Assembly (NCBI GenBank): GCA_007751255.1
Contig: CP036296.1
Span: 620,001 to 684,000 of the forward strand
Origin: Engelhardtia mirabilis
GTDB taxonomy: Bacteria > Planctomycetota > UBA1135 > GCA-002686595
Direction: 5' to 3'
DNA: 64,000 nt
Below are positions 17,665-26,485 of the stretch, piece after piece. The position numbers and the translations under genes are program-made. The notes beneath the pieces are model-generated. The model did no database searches. It saw only the letters and a list, made by a program, of their open reading frames with translations, and was not told the origin of the DNA. How positions within the stretch are numbered: position 1 is the first letter of the stretch; each line of letters opens with the position of its first letter.

Positions 17665-17715
17665 TGCATCGTGCATTCAAGTGCATCGTGCATTGAAGTG
17701 CATCGTGCATTGAAG
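17665..17715. repeat. 17-bp tandem repeat, three copies
   Basis: Three direct copies of tgcatcgtgcattgaag (the first has one change) start right after the stop of the last Rieske-operon gene; a fourth, degenerate copy follows to ~17732. Each unit holds the near-palindrome TGCATCGTGCA. Slightly downstream (17754-17795) a second, unrelated 14-bp unit (tttggacttcgttg) is repeated about three times. Confidence 0.85.
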
Positions 17716-18337
17716 TGCGTCGTGCCTGGAGAGCGATCGTTCGCGCGCTGTGATTTGGACTTCGTTGTTTGGACTTCGTTGTTTGGGCTTCGTCATCTGG
17801 GCACCGGGAATCGGCTCGAGTCAGTCGGATTCCTGAGGATCGCGCTCGAATCTCCGCCGCATTGGATTCCAGGGCGATGGAGTGCTCTGGTCCGTCGGAG
17901 TTGATCTTGCGATCGTGAGTCCACATCGGACACCGCGCGTGCAAGAGAGACGGCCGGATCCGGATAGGGTTGCACCTGATCTCGGAATTTCGCCGACGAG
18001 CTTCAGCTCTTGCGCCTTGCGAGCCGCTGGACTGCGATACAGAGCTTCGAGTGATGAGGGCTCATCACCGATGCAAAGGCAGGGGCGCAGCGGACCTGGG
18101 GGTCGGCCGTGGCAGCCTCGGCTCGGGTGTTCGGCGCTGCGGCTGCATGATCCGTCGGGATTCGAGATTCGAGGTGTAACCGGCGCCGCCCCCGTTCGTC
18201 CGTCGGGCAGCGACCGAGACGTGTGTCGATCGACGTCGGACGCCGAGTGGCGTTCACGGCCGGTCGTGGCGATGGAGCTGTAGGCCCTGTCGCGCGCTCC
18301 GCGCACGGACGATCGCGAACCCGGGGGGCATCTAGCC
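17716..18337. other. Intergenic, short repeats only
   Basis: About 620 bp without a convincing gene. Overlapping frames on both strands have atypical composition with many Ser, Arg and Pro. It holds the 14-bp direct repeat at 17754-17795 and presumably the promoter for the FG-GAP gene. No RNA gene was recognised. Confidence 0.4.
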
Positions 18338-20191
18338 TTGTTCGAGATTCATGGATCGAGGAGTGTCTGCGTAGCCTTGGCGAGTGGCGTGGCGATGGCT
18401 GTGCTCCCGGCGTCGGTCGTCGCTGCCGCTACGCCTGCGGTCTCCAACGCGATGCTGACTTCAGTGCCGACAGCGGTGCCGACAGCGGTGCCGACAGCGG
18501 TGCCGACAGCGGTGCCGACAGCGGTGCCGACCGTGGCGGTTGCGACGGTGTACGCGTCGGGCTGCCAAGGGGGAGAGTTCGGTCAACAGCAGTTGATGAC
18601 CTTCGAGGGAGCCATGCCTGGCTGGCACTTTGGAGGGACACTTGCTGCCCTGGGGGACATCGACCACGATGGTCACGCCGACCTGGCAGTGGGCGCGCCT
18701 CAGGCCGACGTCGATGGGCCGGCCTCGGGTCTGGTGCAGTTGATCTCGGGAGCGACAGGGGAGTTCCTCTACCAATGGACCGGTGGTGCGCCGTTCCAGC
18801 AGTTCGGTTTCGCCTTGGCCGGTGGCGAGGTCGATCCGAACGGATGGGTCGAGGTCCTGGTCGGTGTGCCCAGTGGTGAGGGAGGGCTGGGGAGGGTCGA
18901 CATTCGTCGAACCGACGATGGAAGCCTTCTGCAGAGTTGGATCGGGAGCGAGGTTGGGGCCCGCTTTGGCCATGCCCTGGTGGTCATCGCGGACATCGAT
19001 GACGACGGATCGAACGACGTGGCCGTGGGCAGTCCGCAGTCGGACGCCGTAGCGACCAACGCGGGGTTGATCGAGTTGCGCTCAGGACGAGATGGCACCG
19101 TGCTCTGGTCCCACTCCGGTTCGGCATTCGATCAGGTGGGTGCTGCCGTCGCTCGCGTGGACGACCTGGATGGCGACGGCCTCGCCGAGGTGGTGGTCGG
19201 GGTTCCGTTCGCCGACGGAGACCCTGCCTCGGGCGGAGCCTTCAACGGTGGCGCCGTGCGGGTCTACTCCAGTGTCGACGGCGCTACACTCTGGATCACC
19301 GAGGGAACCGGGGTCGGCGATCAGCTCGGATTCGACGTGCGGGGGATCGGTGACGTGGACGGGGACGGCCTGGCCGACGTGATCGCGGCGATGCCTGGCG
19401 CGGATCTGGCGGGGATCGACTCGGGCGGTGCCTGGGTGCTGTCCGGGGCGGACGGAGCGCTCTTGCTCGAGATCCCCGGTGGGGGGGAGTCGGAGTACAT
19501 GAGCGCAGTCGATGGTGCCGGCGACGTGGACGGCGACGGCCATTGTGATCTGGTGGTCGGTGCATCCAGCGCGGGGCGGGGCGAGGCTGGTCAGGTGCGT
19601 CTGATCAGCGGCGCGACGGGGGCAGTGCTGTGCGTCTTCGACGGTCCGCAACCGAACGACTGGTTCGGAGCTCGCGTGAGCACCCTCGGTGATGCCAACG
19701 GCGACGGGGTCGTCGACCTTGCCGTGGGCGCCCCCGGGTTCGAAGACGATGCCCTGTTGCCGGGGAGAGTCCACGTCATCTCGACGCTCCCGATGCCCTT
19801 GGCAGCGGATGGACACGAGATCGATGCGAGCGACGGGGGCAGTCGCGCTTTCTCCCTCGATGCCGGGCGCGGGTTCGCTGGCGCGATCTACCTCCTGCTG
19901 GGAACCTTGGGTGGGACGGACCCGCCCTTGGTGGTCGATGGTGTGCAGATCCCGCTCGCACCCGACACGGTCTACTTCCCATTGACCTTGGGCAGTCCAG
20001 GCAGCGGTCCGGTCACGGGAGCTCTCGGTATCCTCGACGGTCACGGTTCCGGCGCTGCGACGCTAGCCGTGCCTGCGGGGAGTGATCCTGCGCTGACTGG
20101 CCTCGTGACCCACCACGCGTACGTGGTCCTTGGCGCCCTGGGTTCGGTGGAGTTCGCGAGCAACGCGGTGCCCGTCACCCTGGTGCCCTAG
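18338..20191 (+). CDS. Secreted integrin-like FG-GAP beta-propeller protein
   Basis: TTG at 18338 is the first start before the signal sequence (VCVALASGVAMAVLP...VVAAATPA); internal TTG 18377 and GTG 18389 are alternatives. After the signal comes a linker of six VPTA-type tetrapeptides, then at least six FG-GAP repeats with Ca-binding loops: GDIDHDGHADLAVGAP, ADIDDDGSNDVAVGSP, DDLDGDGLAEVVVGVP, GDVDGDGLADVIAAMP, GDVDGDGHCDLVVGAS and GDANGDGVVDLAVGAP. That is enough for a closed six- or seven-bladed beta-propeller as in integrin alpha chains. The C-terminal ~130 residues form a separate beta domain. It is probably a surface or secreted adhesin; ligand unknown. It converges with the sulfotransferase-like gene. 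Confidence 0.85.
   Translation: MFEIHGSRSVCVALASGVAMAVLPASVVAAATPAVSNAMLTSVPTAVPTAVPTAVPTAVPTAVPTVAVATVYASGCQGGEFGQQQLMTFEGAMPGWHFGGTLAALGDIDHDGHADLAVGAPQADVDGPASGLVQLISGATGEFLYQWTGGAPFQQFGFALAGGEVDPNGWVEVLVGVPSGEGGLGRVDIRRTDDGSLLQSWIGSEVGARFGHALVVIADIDDDGSNDVAVGSPQSDAVATNAGLIELRSGRDGTVLWSHSGSAFDQVGAAVARVDDLDGDGLAEVVVGVPFADGDPASGGAFNGGAVRVYSSVDGATLWITEGTGVGDQLGFDVRGIGDVDGDGLADVIAAMPGADLAGIDSGGAWVLSGADGALLLEIPGGGESEYMSAVDGAGDVDGDGHCDLVVGASSAGRGEAGQVRLISGATGAVLCVFDGPQPNDWFGARVSTLGDANGDGVVDLAVGAPGFEDDALLPGRVHVISTLPMPLAADGHEIDASDGGSRAFSLDAGRGFAGAIYLLLGTLGGTDPPLVVDGVQIPLAPDTVYFPLTLGSPGSGPVTGALGILDGHGSGAATLAVPAGSDPALTGLVTHHAYVVLGALGSVEFASNAVPVTLVP
18464..18535 (+). repeat. 12-bp coding repeat encoding VPTA linker
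   Basis: Five perfect copies of gtgccgacagcg (18464-18523) and a sixth variant copy encode Val-Pro-Thr-Ala units between signal peptide and propeller. The frame stays open for any number of 12-bp units, so linker length could vary by slippage without a frameshift. Confidence 0.9.
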
Positions 20192-20270
20192 AAGCACGCA
20201 TCAGAGTTTTCCGTTGCCTGGCAATCGGTTCTTGGAGTCGTCGGGCTCGCCGGGCAAGACGCCTGCAACG

Positions 20271-20295
20271 GCCCTGGCGCGCAGCGCGCCAGGGC
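20271..20295. terminator. Hairpin between convergent genes
   Basis: Twelve-base arms (gccctggcgcgc and gcgcgccagggc) separated by one base form a perfect inverted repeat, in practice a ~10-bp stem with a 5-nt loop. It lies between the FG-GAP gene and the convergent sulfotransferase-like gene. There is no long U-tract. It could stop transcription from both sides. Confidence 0.5.
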
Positions 20296-20352
20296 GACCC
20301 AGCATCTCGCCCAGTTCGAGCCAATGCCGCGGGCAGGCCGACGCCGAGCGGT

Positions 20353-22014
20353 CTACTGGTCTTGGCCGTCGCGCAACACCCGCTGAACGCCCGGATGGTC
20401 CAAGGGGTAGCGGGTGGTGCGGAAGATCGCCTGGGCCGGTGCCTTGCCCGCGTGGTCCGGGGGCACGACGTCCCCGCCCAGATCGCCGTAGTAGTCCCAG
20501 ACGACCCTTCCTGCCGCCGTGACCTCGAACAGCCGTCCCGCTGCACCGCTGCAGACAAGGGTGTTTCCGCTCGGCAGCCGCTGGGCTCCCGAGATGAACG
20601 ACGAATAGAAGTTGCCCGGGTCACGATAGGACCAGGCCAGTTCTGCGGGGCCGTAGGGGGCGTCGGGTGGAAGGTTGAATCCTCGTTCCCGGTCGAAGGG
20701 GATCACCAACTCCTCGACAGAGGAGAATTGCACGTCGCCATCGCCGTGCGCGCGGTTGTTGAAGACCAGCAATCGCAGCTCATCGGGCTCGTCCGAGGCG
20801 AGCCAAGTTGGATTGTGCTGATAGAACAGATGCTGGTCCTCTTCACCACCCCGGCCGTAGCGGCGGGGATTGCCCCATCGCCACAGGATCTCACCACCGT
20901 GGCCGAACCGGCCTCCGGAGTCGCTGGCGGCCTCTTCGGTGGTGGTGGAGTGGTCGAGGATCCACAGTTCGCCGAACTCGGGCGTGCTGAGCACGATCAG
21001 GTCGTGCTCGGGCAGGTAGGCCACGGCATTGGTGTGCAGCATGTCGCCCGACTCGTCGAGAAAGCTGCGGTCGGGGGTCGCGCCGTCGTCGGCGACGGGT
21101 GCGCCTGCGACGTAGCCCAGTGCCGCGAGTTGCTCGAACTGAATGCGCTCTTGCTCTCGCTCGGCTTCGGTCAGCGGTCGATCGCGCCGGTGGTCGCCGT
21201 TGATGTCGATGCGTCCCGGGTATGCCGGGACGTCGCCGTAGCCCTCGGCCTGGGGGTTGTGGTCCTGAATCAAGTGGTCCCAGGCGTGCCACTCCCACAC
21301 GACCGCTGCGCCCTCCGGGAGGGTCGGCTCGAGCTCGAAGATCGCGTCCGGCCAAAGACCTGCCGCCCCCACCGCCTTGGGGTCCCGCCCGCGCGCAATG
21401 GCCTCGGCGGCGGATTTGCGTTCCCAGACGATCACCAGCAAGTTGCCGTTCGGCAGGGGCTCGATGTCGTGGTGGGAGTGCCGGTTCTCGTTCGCGATGC
21501 GGTGGGTCCAGCGCACCGTCCCGTCCGGGGCCAGCAGCTGGAGCCGGCCGCCGATTCCGCCGCCCCGAAAGTGCGGGTCGTCGTCCTCGCGGGCGCTACG
21601 AAGGAGCAGCCCGTCGTCGAGCAGATAGCACCACTCCCCCGGCGCGTGGTCGGTCTCCCATGTGTGGACGATCTCGCCGTCCAGGTCGACCAGGTGCAGG
21701 GAGCGGGAGTTGATTGGCGCGACGATCGTCAGGCCCGGGGTTGCGCCGGACTCGTGGGTGACCAGTCCGGAGCCCATCTGCCGGAACTCGGTCGGGGAGA
21801 GGTAGCCCGGAGGTTCCTCGGGAGCCTTGGCCCCTCGGCCGTCGACCGGCGCGGGGCCAGCGCCAGCCCCACTCGGGTCGGGTTGCTGGATCTGGCACCG
21901 AGCGCCGGGTTCTGCGGCGGAAGCGGAGGCGCCGGCCACCAAGAGGGCGAGCAAGATCGTCCGGGAGCGGTCGGCAATGCCTGCGACTCGGCCGGTTGTG
22001 GAGATCGAGAGCAT
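20353..22014 (-). CDS. Arylsulfotransferase (ASST)-like secreted protein
   Basis: ATG at 22014; a signal peptide follows (TILLALLVAGASASAAEPG). The 553-aa product reads as an ASST-type beta-propeller: INSRSLHLVDLDGEIVHTWE, then NRHSHHDIEPLPNGNLLVI, then LHTNAVAYLPEHDLIVLST, LWILDH and later HNPTWLAS plus ALRLPSG-like NTLVCSGAAGRLFEV. The repeated pattern of His followed by LPNGN or LPEHD-like strand pairs is typical of the family. In characterised members a His carries the sulfate between phenols. Without alignment I cannot confirm that the catalytic His is kept, so this could be a catalytically different propeller. The mature protein would be periplasmic or extracellular. Confidence 0.7.
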   Translation of the reverse strand: MLSISTTGRVAGIADRSRTILLALLVAGASASAAEPGARCQIQQPDPSGAGAGPAPVDGRGAKAPEEPPGYLSPTEFRQMGSGLVTHESGATPGLTIVAPINSRSLHLVDLDGEIVHTWETDHAPGEWCYLLDDGLLLRSAREDDDPHFRGGGIGGRLQLLAPDGTVRWTHRIANENRHSHHDIEPLPNGNLLVIVWERKSAAEAIARGRDPKAVGAAGLWPDAIFELEPTLPEGAAVVWEWHAWDHLIQDHNPQAEGYGDVPAYPGRIDINGDHRRDRPLTEAEREQERIQFEQLAALGYVAGAPVADDGATPDRSFLDESGDMLHTNAVAYLPEHDLIVLSTPEFGELWILDHSTTTEEAASDSGGRFGHGGEILWRWGNPRRYGRGGEEDQHLFYQHNPTWLASDEPDELRLLVFNNRAHGDGDVQFSSVEELVIPFDRERGFNLPPDAPYGPAELAWSYRDPGNFYSSFISGAQRLPSGNTLVCSGAAGRLFEVTAAGRVVWDYYGDLGGDVVPPDHAGKAPAQAIFRTTRYPLDHPGVQRVLRDGQDQ

Positions 22015-22167
22015 GGGGGCAGTCTGGCCGGAATGAATCCCGACTTCATGGGGAACTCGCGGGCCACGCGTGACGTCGCAGCCGCCTCGCTCACCAGGCC
22101 GAGGTTCCGCAACCGGGACAAGGACCCGAAGGTGAAGGTTCCTGCCATCTTCGGTCCTTCCTACCCT

Positions 22168-23286
22168 ATGCCAGTGCGCCCGATATCAATTTCCGACCTC
22201 CTAGCAGGGGTTCGAGGCTTCCTCGATCCCGTTCTCCGAAGCCCCCGCCCCGATCCTGGTCTCGCCCGTGAGGTCCGCGCTCTGTCCCAGTGGCTGAGCG
22301 CGGTCGCCAGCGAACTCGAGTCCGGTTCCCAGAGTCGATCGCCGTTCTCCCCCGGCGCCGGCACTGGTGATCGTGGTCGCGTGACTTCTCCCCACACGTC
22401 CACAGCGAGTACATCCACCACTGGCTCCGATGCCACCCAACCTCCCCGTAGGCCGGCCGAGATCACGATCGACTGGCCCGCGCGCCTTCGAATCACCGTC
22501 CAGCGATCGGCTCTGAAGTCGAGAGCCTGTGCCCTGGCCAAGGCTCGCCTCGAAGCGGGCGAAGACGTGGCTGGGAGTGACGAGGCTGACGCCCTCCTTT
22601 CGGCCGCCTCGGAGTTGCCGCGCTGCAACCTCTGGGCCTTCGATCGGCGTCGAGCGACGCCGACGGCCGAAGCCCTGGAGCTCTGCGCGCAGGCCTACGC
22701 GAACCTCTCCAAGGCCGTGGAGGTCGTGCGTTCCGTGGATCGCTGGATGGAGGGCCTCGACGCTCCGCCGGAGAAGCTCCTCTTCCTGGCGGCTGAAGCC
22801 CAGTCCTCCCTCTGGGCGGCTCTGGGGGTCGCCGGGGTCGAGAGCGATCCCGATCAACTCGACCTCTTCATCTGGGTTCGCGAGATCGGTGCCGCGCACC
22901 GGATCTTCGTCGCACGCCACATGCGGATGGAGGACCCGGCCGATCCCACCAAGTGGGCGGAGTTGGCCGAGAAGCTCGATGCATTCGGTGAGCGCATCAC
23001 CTCCGAGGAGAAGCAACGCAAGGATCACGACAAGCTGCTCGGCAAGCTCGAATACGAGCTCGGCCGGCTCGAGCGCGCCCATGACGACCCCAGCAAGGTC
23101 GTGGCCTGGGACGGCGTGGTGCGGGCCCTGACCGACTGGGTCAGTGGCGGTCGACCGGCGAACAGCCGCGAGATCTGCGACCTCCTGCGCGAGCATGTGG
23201 AAGCGATGCCCGAGGGTGTCGAGCTGACCCCTGAGGCGAAGCAAGTGTTGGAGGCCGTCGAAGGCTTGGCCGGAGCCGAGGGCTAG
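22168..23286 (+). CDS. Hypothetical protein, helical C-terminal domain
   Basis: The frame is open from far upstream, but that part is antisense to the sulfotransferase-like gene. ATG at 22168 (MPVRPISISDLLAGVRG) gives 372 aa. Residues ~45-95 are a Ser/Thr/Pro-rich low-complexity stretch. From ~residue 95 to the end the protein is helical and charged with no signal or membrane segment, for example RKDHDKLLGKLEYELGRLE and DLLREHVEAMPEGVELTPEA. No family recognised. It is probably cytoplasmic. It is divergent from the sulfotransferase-like gene and followed by a short tandem repeat and a strong terminator. Confidence 0.65.
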   Translation: MPVRPISISDLLAGVRGFLDPVLRSPRPDPGLAREVRALSQWLSAVASELESGSQSRSPFSPGAGTGDRGRVTSPHTSTASTSTTGSDATQPPRRPAEITIDWPARLRITVQRSALKSRACALAKARLEAGEDVAGSDEADALLSAASELPRCNLWAFDRRRATPTAEALELCAQAYANLSKAVEVVRSVDRWMEGLDAPPEKLLFLAAEAQSSLWAALGVAGVESDPDQLDLFIWVREIGAAHRIFVARHMRMEDPADPTKWAELAEKLDAFGERITSEEKQRKDHDKLLGKLEYELGRLERAHDDPSKVVAWDGVVRALTDWVSGGRPANSREICDLLREHVEAMPEGVELTPEAKQVLEAVEGLAGAEG

Positions 23287-23298
23287 AGCCCCGGCTGC

Positions 23299-23337
23299 GC
23301 GGCGATCCCACGCGGCGATCCCACGCGGCGATCCCAC
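23299..23337. repeat. 13-bp tandem repeat, three copies
   Basis: Three perfect copies of gcggcgatcccac (from 23299, 23312 and 23325) with a degenerate fourth after them, just downstream of the preceding stop codon and before the terminator hairpin. Confidence 0.85.
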
Positions 23338-23387
23338 GCGGCGAGAGCACACCCCTTTCCACCGCGGCAAGAGCCCGCGGAACTCCC

Positions 23388-23430
23388 GGACGGTCCCCGC
23401 TGCGCCTACCTGGCGCAGCGGGGACCGTCC
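23388..23430 (+). terminator. Strong 19-bp stem terminator
   Basis: Perfect 19-bp inverted repeat (starts ggacggtccccgctg, returns cagcggggaccgtcc) with a 5-nt loop tacct, downstream of the 22168-23286 gene. The tail after it is tcgttcgg, with only a weak U-run. The GC stem is strong enough to be a terminator. Confidence 0.7.
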
Positions 23431-23590
23431 TCGTTCGGCACGAACTGCGGCGGGCTCACCCCATCGATGCCACCGCCTGCCCGGATCCGCGACCGGCGCC
23501 TGCGAGCCCCGTGGAGAATTCCGCCATTCCCCCGTGCACCCCCTCCGGGTCCGTCGCTGGGAGCGCATCACCCCTCACCCGGAGATCAAC

Positions 23591-24847
23591 GTGCTGCTCA
23601 CCAACCGACTTCAGACCCGACTGACTGCTCCCCTCACGGCCCTGGTCGCCCTCGTTGGGCTCGCCTCGAGCGCCAGCGCCCAGGGGAGCACCTGTTTCCT
23701 CCCCGACCAACTGGACGGCGCGCCCTGCTGCACGCCGGTGGACGCCAACGTGCCCCTGGTTCCGCCCGGCTCGATGCAGGGCACCGGCTTGTGCTGGGAC
23801 GCCTGCGGCCTGGTCGCGCAGAGCTGCGTGCGCGTCGAGTGGGATGCCTTCATGTTCACGCCCCAGTGCAGCCACTACGAGACCAAGCTGCGGGTCTTCG
23901 ACTGCGCCGGCGTGACCTTGATGGAGGGCCTGCTCAACCTCGACTACACCCGCACCTGGCAGGAGTCGACCATTGCAGGCGCCATCGACACCCAGGTCTG
24001 GCGCTACGTGGCCAAGATCGACTTCTTCGCCAGCTCGGTCGCCACCTCCGCGTGCCCCGTGCCCCCGGACTTCGCCTTCTACCCGACTTCGTTCTGGTAC
24101 GGCTACTTCGACTTCACGCGGAACTGCGTCACCGGCATCTCCGAGAACGCCCTCGTGCTGTTCCACAACTGTGACGCCTTCATCCACCAGCAGCCGATCT
24201 CGTCGCAGCCGGGCACGATCCACCCGACCTCGACCTACGCCATCGTCGCTCCGGATACGGCGGCCAACCCCTTCGTCCCGGTCTCCAGCCCGCTCGCGGC
24301 CGGCATCGTCATGGGTGAGGCCATCCGCAGCACCGCCAGCCCGATCCCCGGTGCCTGCCTCGCTGAAGAGCCGATCCTGCAGGGCGCGTTCCTGCCCCTC
24401 GGCTTCGGCTGCCTCTGCCCCCTGATGCTCGGCGTCGCCACCAACACCGCGTCGACCTTCTCCGGCGCGGGCGCCTGCGGCGGCGGCTTCCAGAGCCTCA
24501 ACTTCTGGCCGGTCGCCCCCTGGCTGGACTTCACCACGACCTCCATCGGCCGCTGGACCACCGGCGCCACCTACCCCGGCCCCGAGCAGGTGCACGTGGG
24601 GGAAGGCCTGTTCCTGTACCGCGAGCCCTGCGATCCGACCGGGATCGTCACCAACTCGATCGACGTCTTCTACGGCGGCATCACCGAGGGCGGCTACCCG
24701 GTCTTCGGAGGCTCCCCGATCTTCGCCTTCACCAACCGCCTGATCGACCTGGCCTCGAACTACTCCTCGAACCTGCCCGGCCCGGTGGCCCTGCCGATGG
24801 TCGGCACGGTCAAGCCCACCGAGCACCTGATCTACGTCAACTTCTGA
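23591..24847 (+). CDS. Cysteine-rich secreted protein, copy 1 of a tandem pair
   Basis: GTG at 23591 is chosen over the ATG-frame extension because it is preceded by cggagatcaac (GGAG) and leads straight into a signal peptide (TALVALVGLASSASAQ). The 418-aa product is rich in Cys pairs (DGAPCCTPV, GLCWDACGL, ACGGGF) and in Trp/Tyr motifs (FYPTSFWYGYFDF). It has no lysine-rich or enzymatic motif. It ends in GTVKPTEHLIYVNF. The next gene is a full-length paralog of the same length with the same landmarks in order. The disulfide-rich design suits an envelope or extracellular matrix protein. Function unknown; I recognise no named family. Confidence 0.8.
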   Translation: MLLTNRLQTRLTAPLTALVALVGLASSASAQGSTCFLPDQLDGAPCCTPVDANVPLVPPGSMQGTGLCWDACGLVAQSCVRVEWDAFMFTPQCSHYETKLRVFDCAGVTLMEGLLNLDYTRTWQESTIAGAIDTQVWRYVAKIDFFASSVATSACPVPPDFAFYPTSFWYGYFDFTRNCVTGISENALVLFHNCDAFIHQQPISSQPGTIHPTSTYAIVAPDTAANPFVPVSSPLAAGIVMGEAIRSTASPIPGACLAEEPILQGAFLPLGFGCLCPLMLGVATNTASTFSGAGACGGGFQSLNFWPVAPWLDFTTTSIGRWTTGATYPGPEQVHVGEGLFLYREPCDPTGIVTNSIDVFYGGITEGGYPVFGGSPIFAFTNRLIDLASNYSSNLPGPVALPMVGTVKPTEHLIYVNF

Positions 24848-24929
24848 TCCTGGACGACGGACCTCGATCGAACCGGCTTCGATCGAACGGGGGCCCGCGC
24901 TCCGGGAAGAGCGACGGCCCAGGGAGAGA

Positions 24930-24965
24930 GAGCGGGGCGGTTGGCGCGAGCCAGCCGCCCCGCTC
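24930..24965 (+). terminator. Terminator hairpin between paralogs
   Basis: Fifteen-base arms (gagcggggcggttgg and ccagccgccccgctc) pair with one G-U, with a 6-nt loop. The tail is ttcgttcg. It ends transcription of the first paralog, so the two copies are likely separate units. Confidence 0.65.
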
Positions 24966-25117
24966 TTCGTTCGCGAGGTGCGGGCAGACCCCGACCGCCG
25001 AAGTGCGCGGAAGCCCGCCACGCGCGGGGGAATTGGCCACTCGGATTCCGAGATTCCCGTACAGGTGGTGACGGACCGTCGCTGGCACGCACGACCCCTT
25101 CCAATCGGAGGCTTCCC

Positions 25118-26374
25118 ATGAAGCTCGTCTCGAACCTCGCCCCGCGCACCGTCGCAACCATGGGGCTGTTGATCCTCTCCACCGCCCTCACCCCGTCGGC
25201 CGAAGCGCAGAGCCCCTGCTTCCTCTTCGATCAACTGGAGTCGGCACCCTGCTGCGCGCCGGTCAACCTCAGCGTCCCGGCGTTCGGTCCCGGCGCCATG
25301 CCGGCCACCGGCCTGTGCTGGAACGCCTGCGGCCTGGCGGGCCAGAACTGCATCTCGGTCGACTGGGATCCGATCGCGCCGACTCCCCTGTGTGGCCACT
25401 ACGTCACCAAGCTGCGTGTGACCGACTGTTCCGGCATCGTGCTCATGAGCGGTGCCCTCGAGCTCGACTACACCCGCACCTGGGAGGAGACCGCGGTCCC
25501 CGGCACGGTCGGCACCCAGGTCTGGCGCTTCGCCGCCAAGATCGACTTCGGCGGGAGCTTCACCGCGACCCCCGTCTGCCCCGTGCCGCCCGATCTGGGC
25601 CCCTACCCGACGTCCTTCTGGTACGGCTACTTCGACGTAGCGGAGGACTGCTTCGCGGGGACCGTGGAGAACGCCCTGGTGCTGTTCCACAACTGCGATG
25701 CGTTCACGCACCACCCGACCCTCTCCTCGCAGCCCGGCACCTTCCACCCGACGAGCACCTACGCCATCGTCGCGCCCGACACACCCGGCAACCCCTTCCT
25801 GCCGACCTCGGCCCCCCTGCCCGGTGGGCCCATCGTGGCCGAGGCCATGCGTCGCCTTGACCCGTCCCTGCCCCCCGGCGTGTGCCTCGCCGAAGAGCCC
25901 GTGCTCCAGGGTGGCCTGATCCCGATCGGCTCCGGTTGCCTGTGCCCCCTCTCGCTCGCGCCGGCCCAGAACACGGCCTCGACCCTCTTCGGCAACGGCG
26001 TCTGTGGCGGCAGCTTCCTGTCCCTGAACTTCTGGCCCGTGGCTCCCTGGCTCGATTTCACCACGGCGTCGATCGGCACCTGGACGACCACCGCCAGCTA
26101 CCCGGGCCCCGAGCGCGTCAGCGCCGCGGAGGGCGTCTTCCTGTACCGCGACGTGTGTGACCCCACGGGCGTGCTCGCCCAGTCGATCGACGTCTTCTAC
26201 GGCGCCGTGACCCAGGGCGGCTACCTGGTCCTTCCGACCTCGCCGATCGCGCCGACCACCGATCGCTTCATCGACCTGGCCTCGAACTACTCCCACACCC
26301 TCCCGGCCCCGGTGACCTTCCCGGTGTTCGGCACCGTCAAGCCGACGAAGCACCTGATCTACGTCAACTTCTGA
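25118..26374 (+). CDS. Cysteine-rich secreted protein, copy 2 of a tandem pair
   Basis: ATG at 25118 with a purine-rich site (cggagg) just upstream, followed by a signal peptide (GLLILSTALTPSAEAQ). It is 418 aa, identical in length to the preceding gene and collinear with it: SAPCCAPV, GLCWNACGL, YPTSFWYGYFD, ENALVLFHNCDAF, and the C-terminal KPTKHLIYVNF. The two have diverged in many surface-like positions, so the duplication is not recent. It has its own terminator. Function unknown; probably secreted. Confidence 0.8.
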   Translation: MKLVSNLAPRTVATMGLLILSTALTPSAEAQSPCFLFDQLESAPCCAPVNLSVPAFGPGAMPATGLCWNACGLAGQNCISVDWDPIAPTPLCGHYVTKLRVTDCSGIVLMSGALELDYTRTWEETAVPGTVGTQVWRFAAKIDFGGSFTATPVCPVPPDLGPYPTSFWYGYFDVAEDCFAGTVENALVLFHNCDAFTHHPTLSSQPGTFHPTSTYAIVAPDTPGNPFLPTSAPLPGGPIVAEAMRRLDPSLPPGVCLAEEPVLQGGLIPIGSGCLCPLSLAPAQNTASTLFGNGVCGGSFLSLNFWPVAPWLDFTTASIGTWTTTASYPGPERVSAAEGVFLYRDVCDPTGVLAQSIDVFYGAVTQGGYLVLPTSPIAPTTDRFIDLASNYSHTLPAPVTFPVFGTVKPTKHLIYVNF

Positions 26375-26381
26375 GCCCCGC

Positions 26382-26415
26382 GGGCCCGCGGCGCGACGAT
26401 CGTCGCCGCGGGCCC
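26382..26415 (+). terminator. 12-bp stem terminator
   Basis: Arms gggcccgcggcg and cgccgcgggccc pair perfectly around a 10-nt loop that is itself nearly palindromic (cgacgatcgt), 7 bp after the stop of the second paralog. There is no U-tract. Confidence 0.65.
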
Positions 26416-26485
26416 TGGCTTGCGGCCAGTGGCCGCTCACGATCGAACGTGGCGAGTAGGATCGGGTGGACCGCTCCCGACCCCG

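Noticed and set aside
17821-18306. Minus-strand frame of 161 aa in the gap after the Rieske operon
   Set aside because: Overlaps competing frames on the other strand, has Arg/Ser/Pro-rich atypical composition and no start signal.
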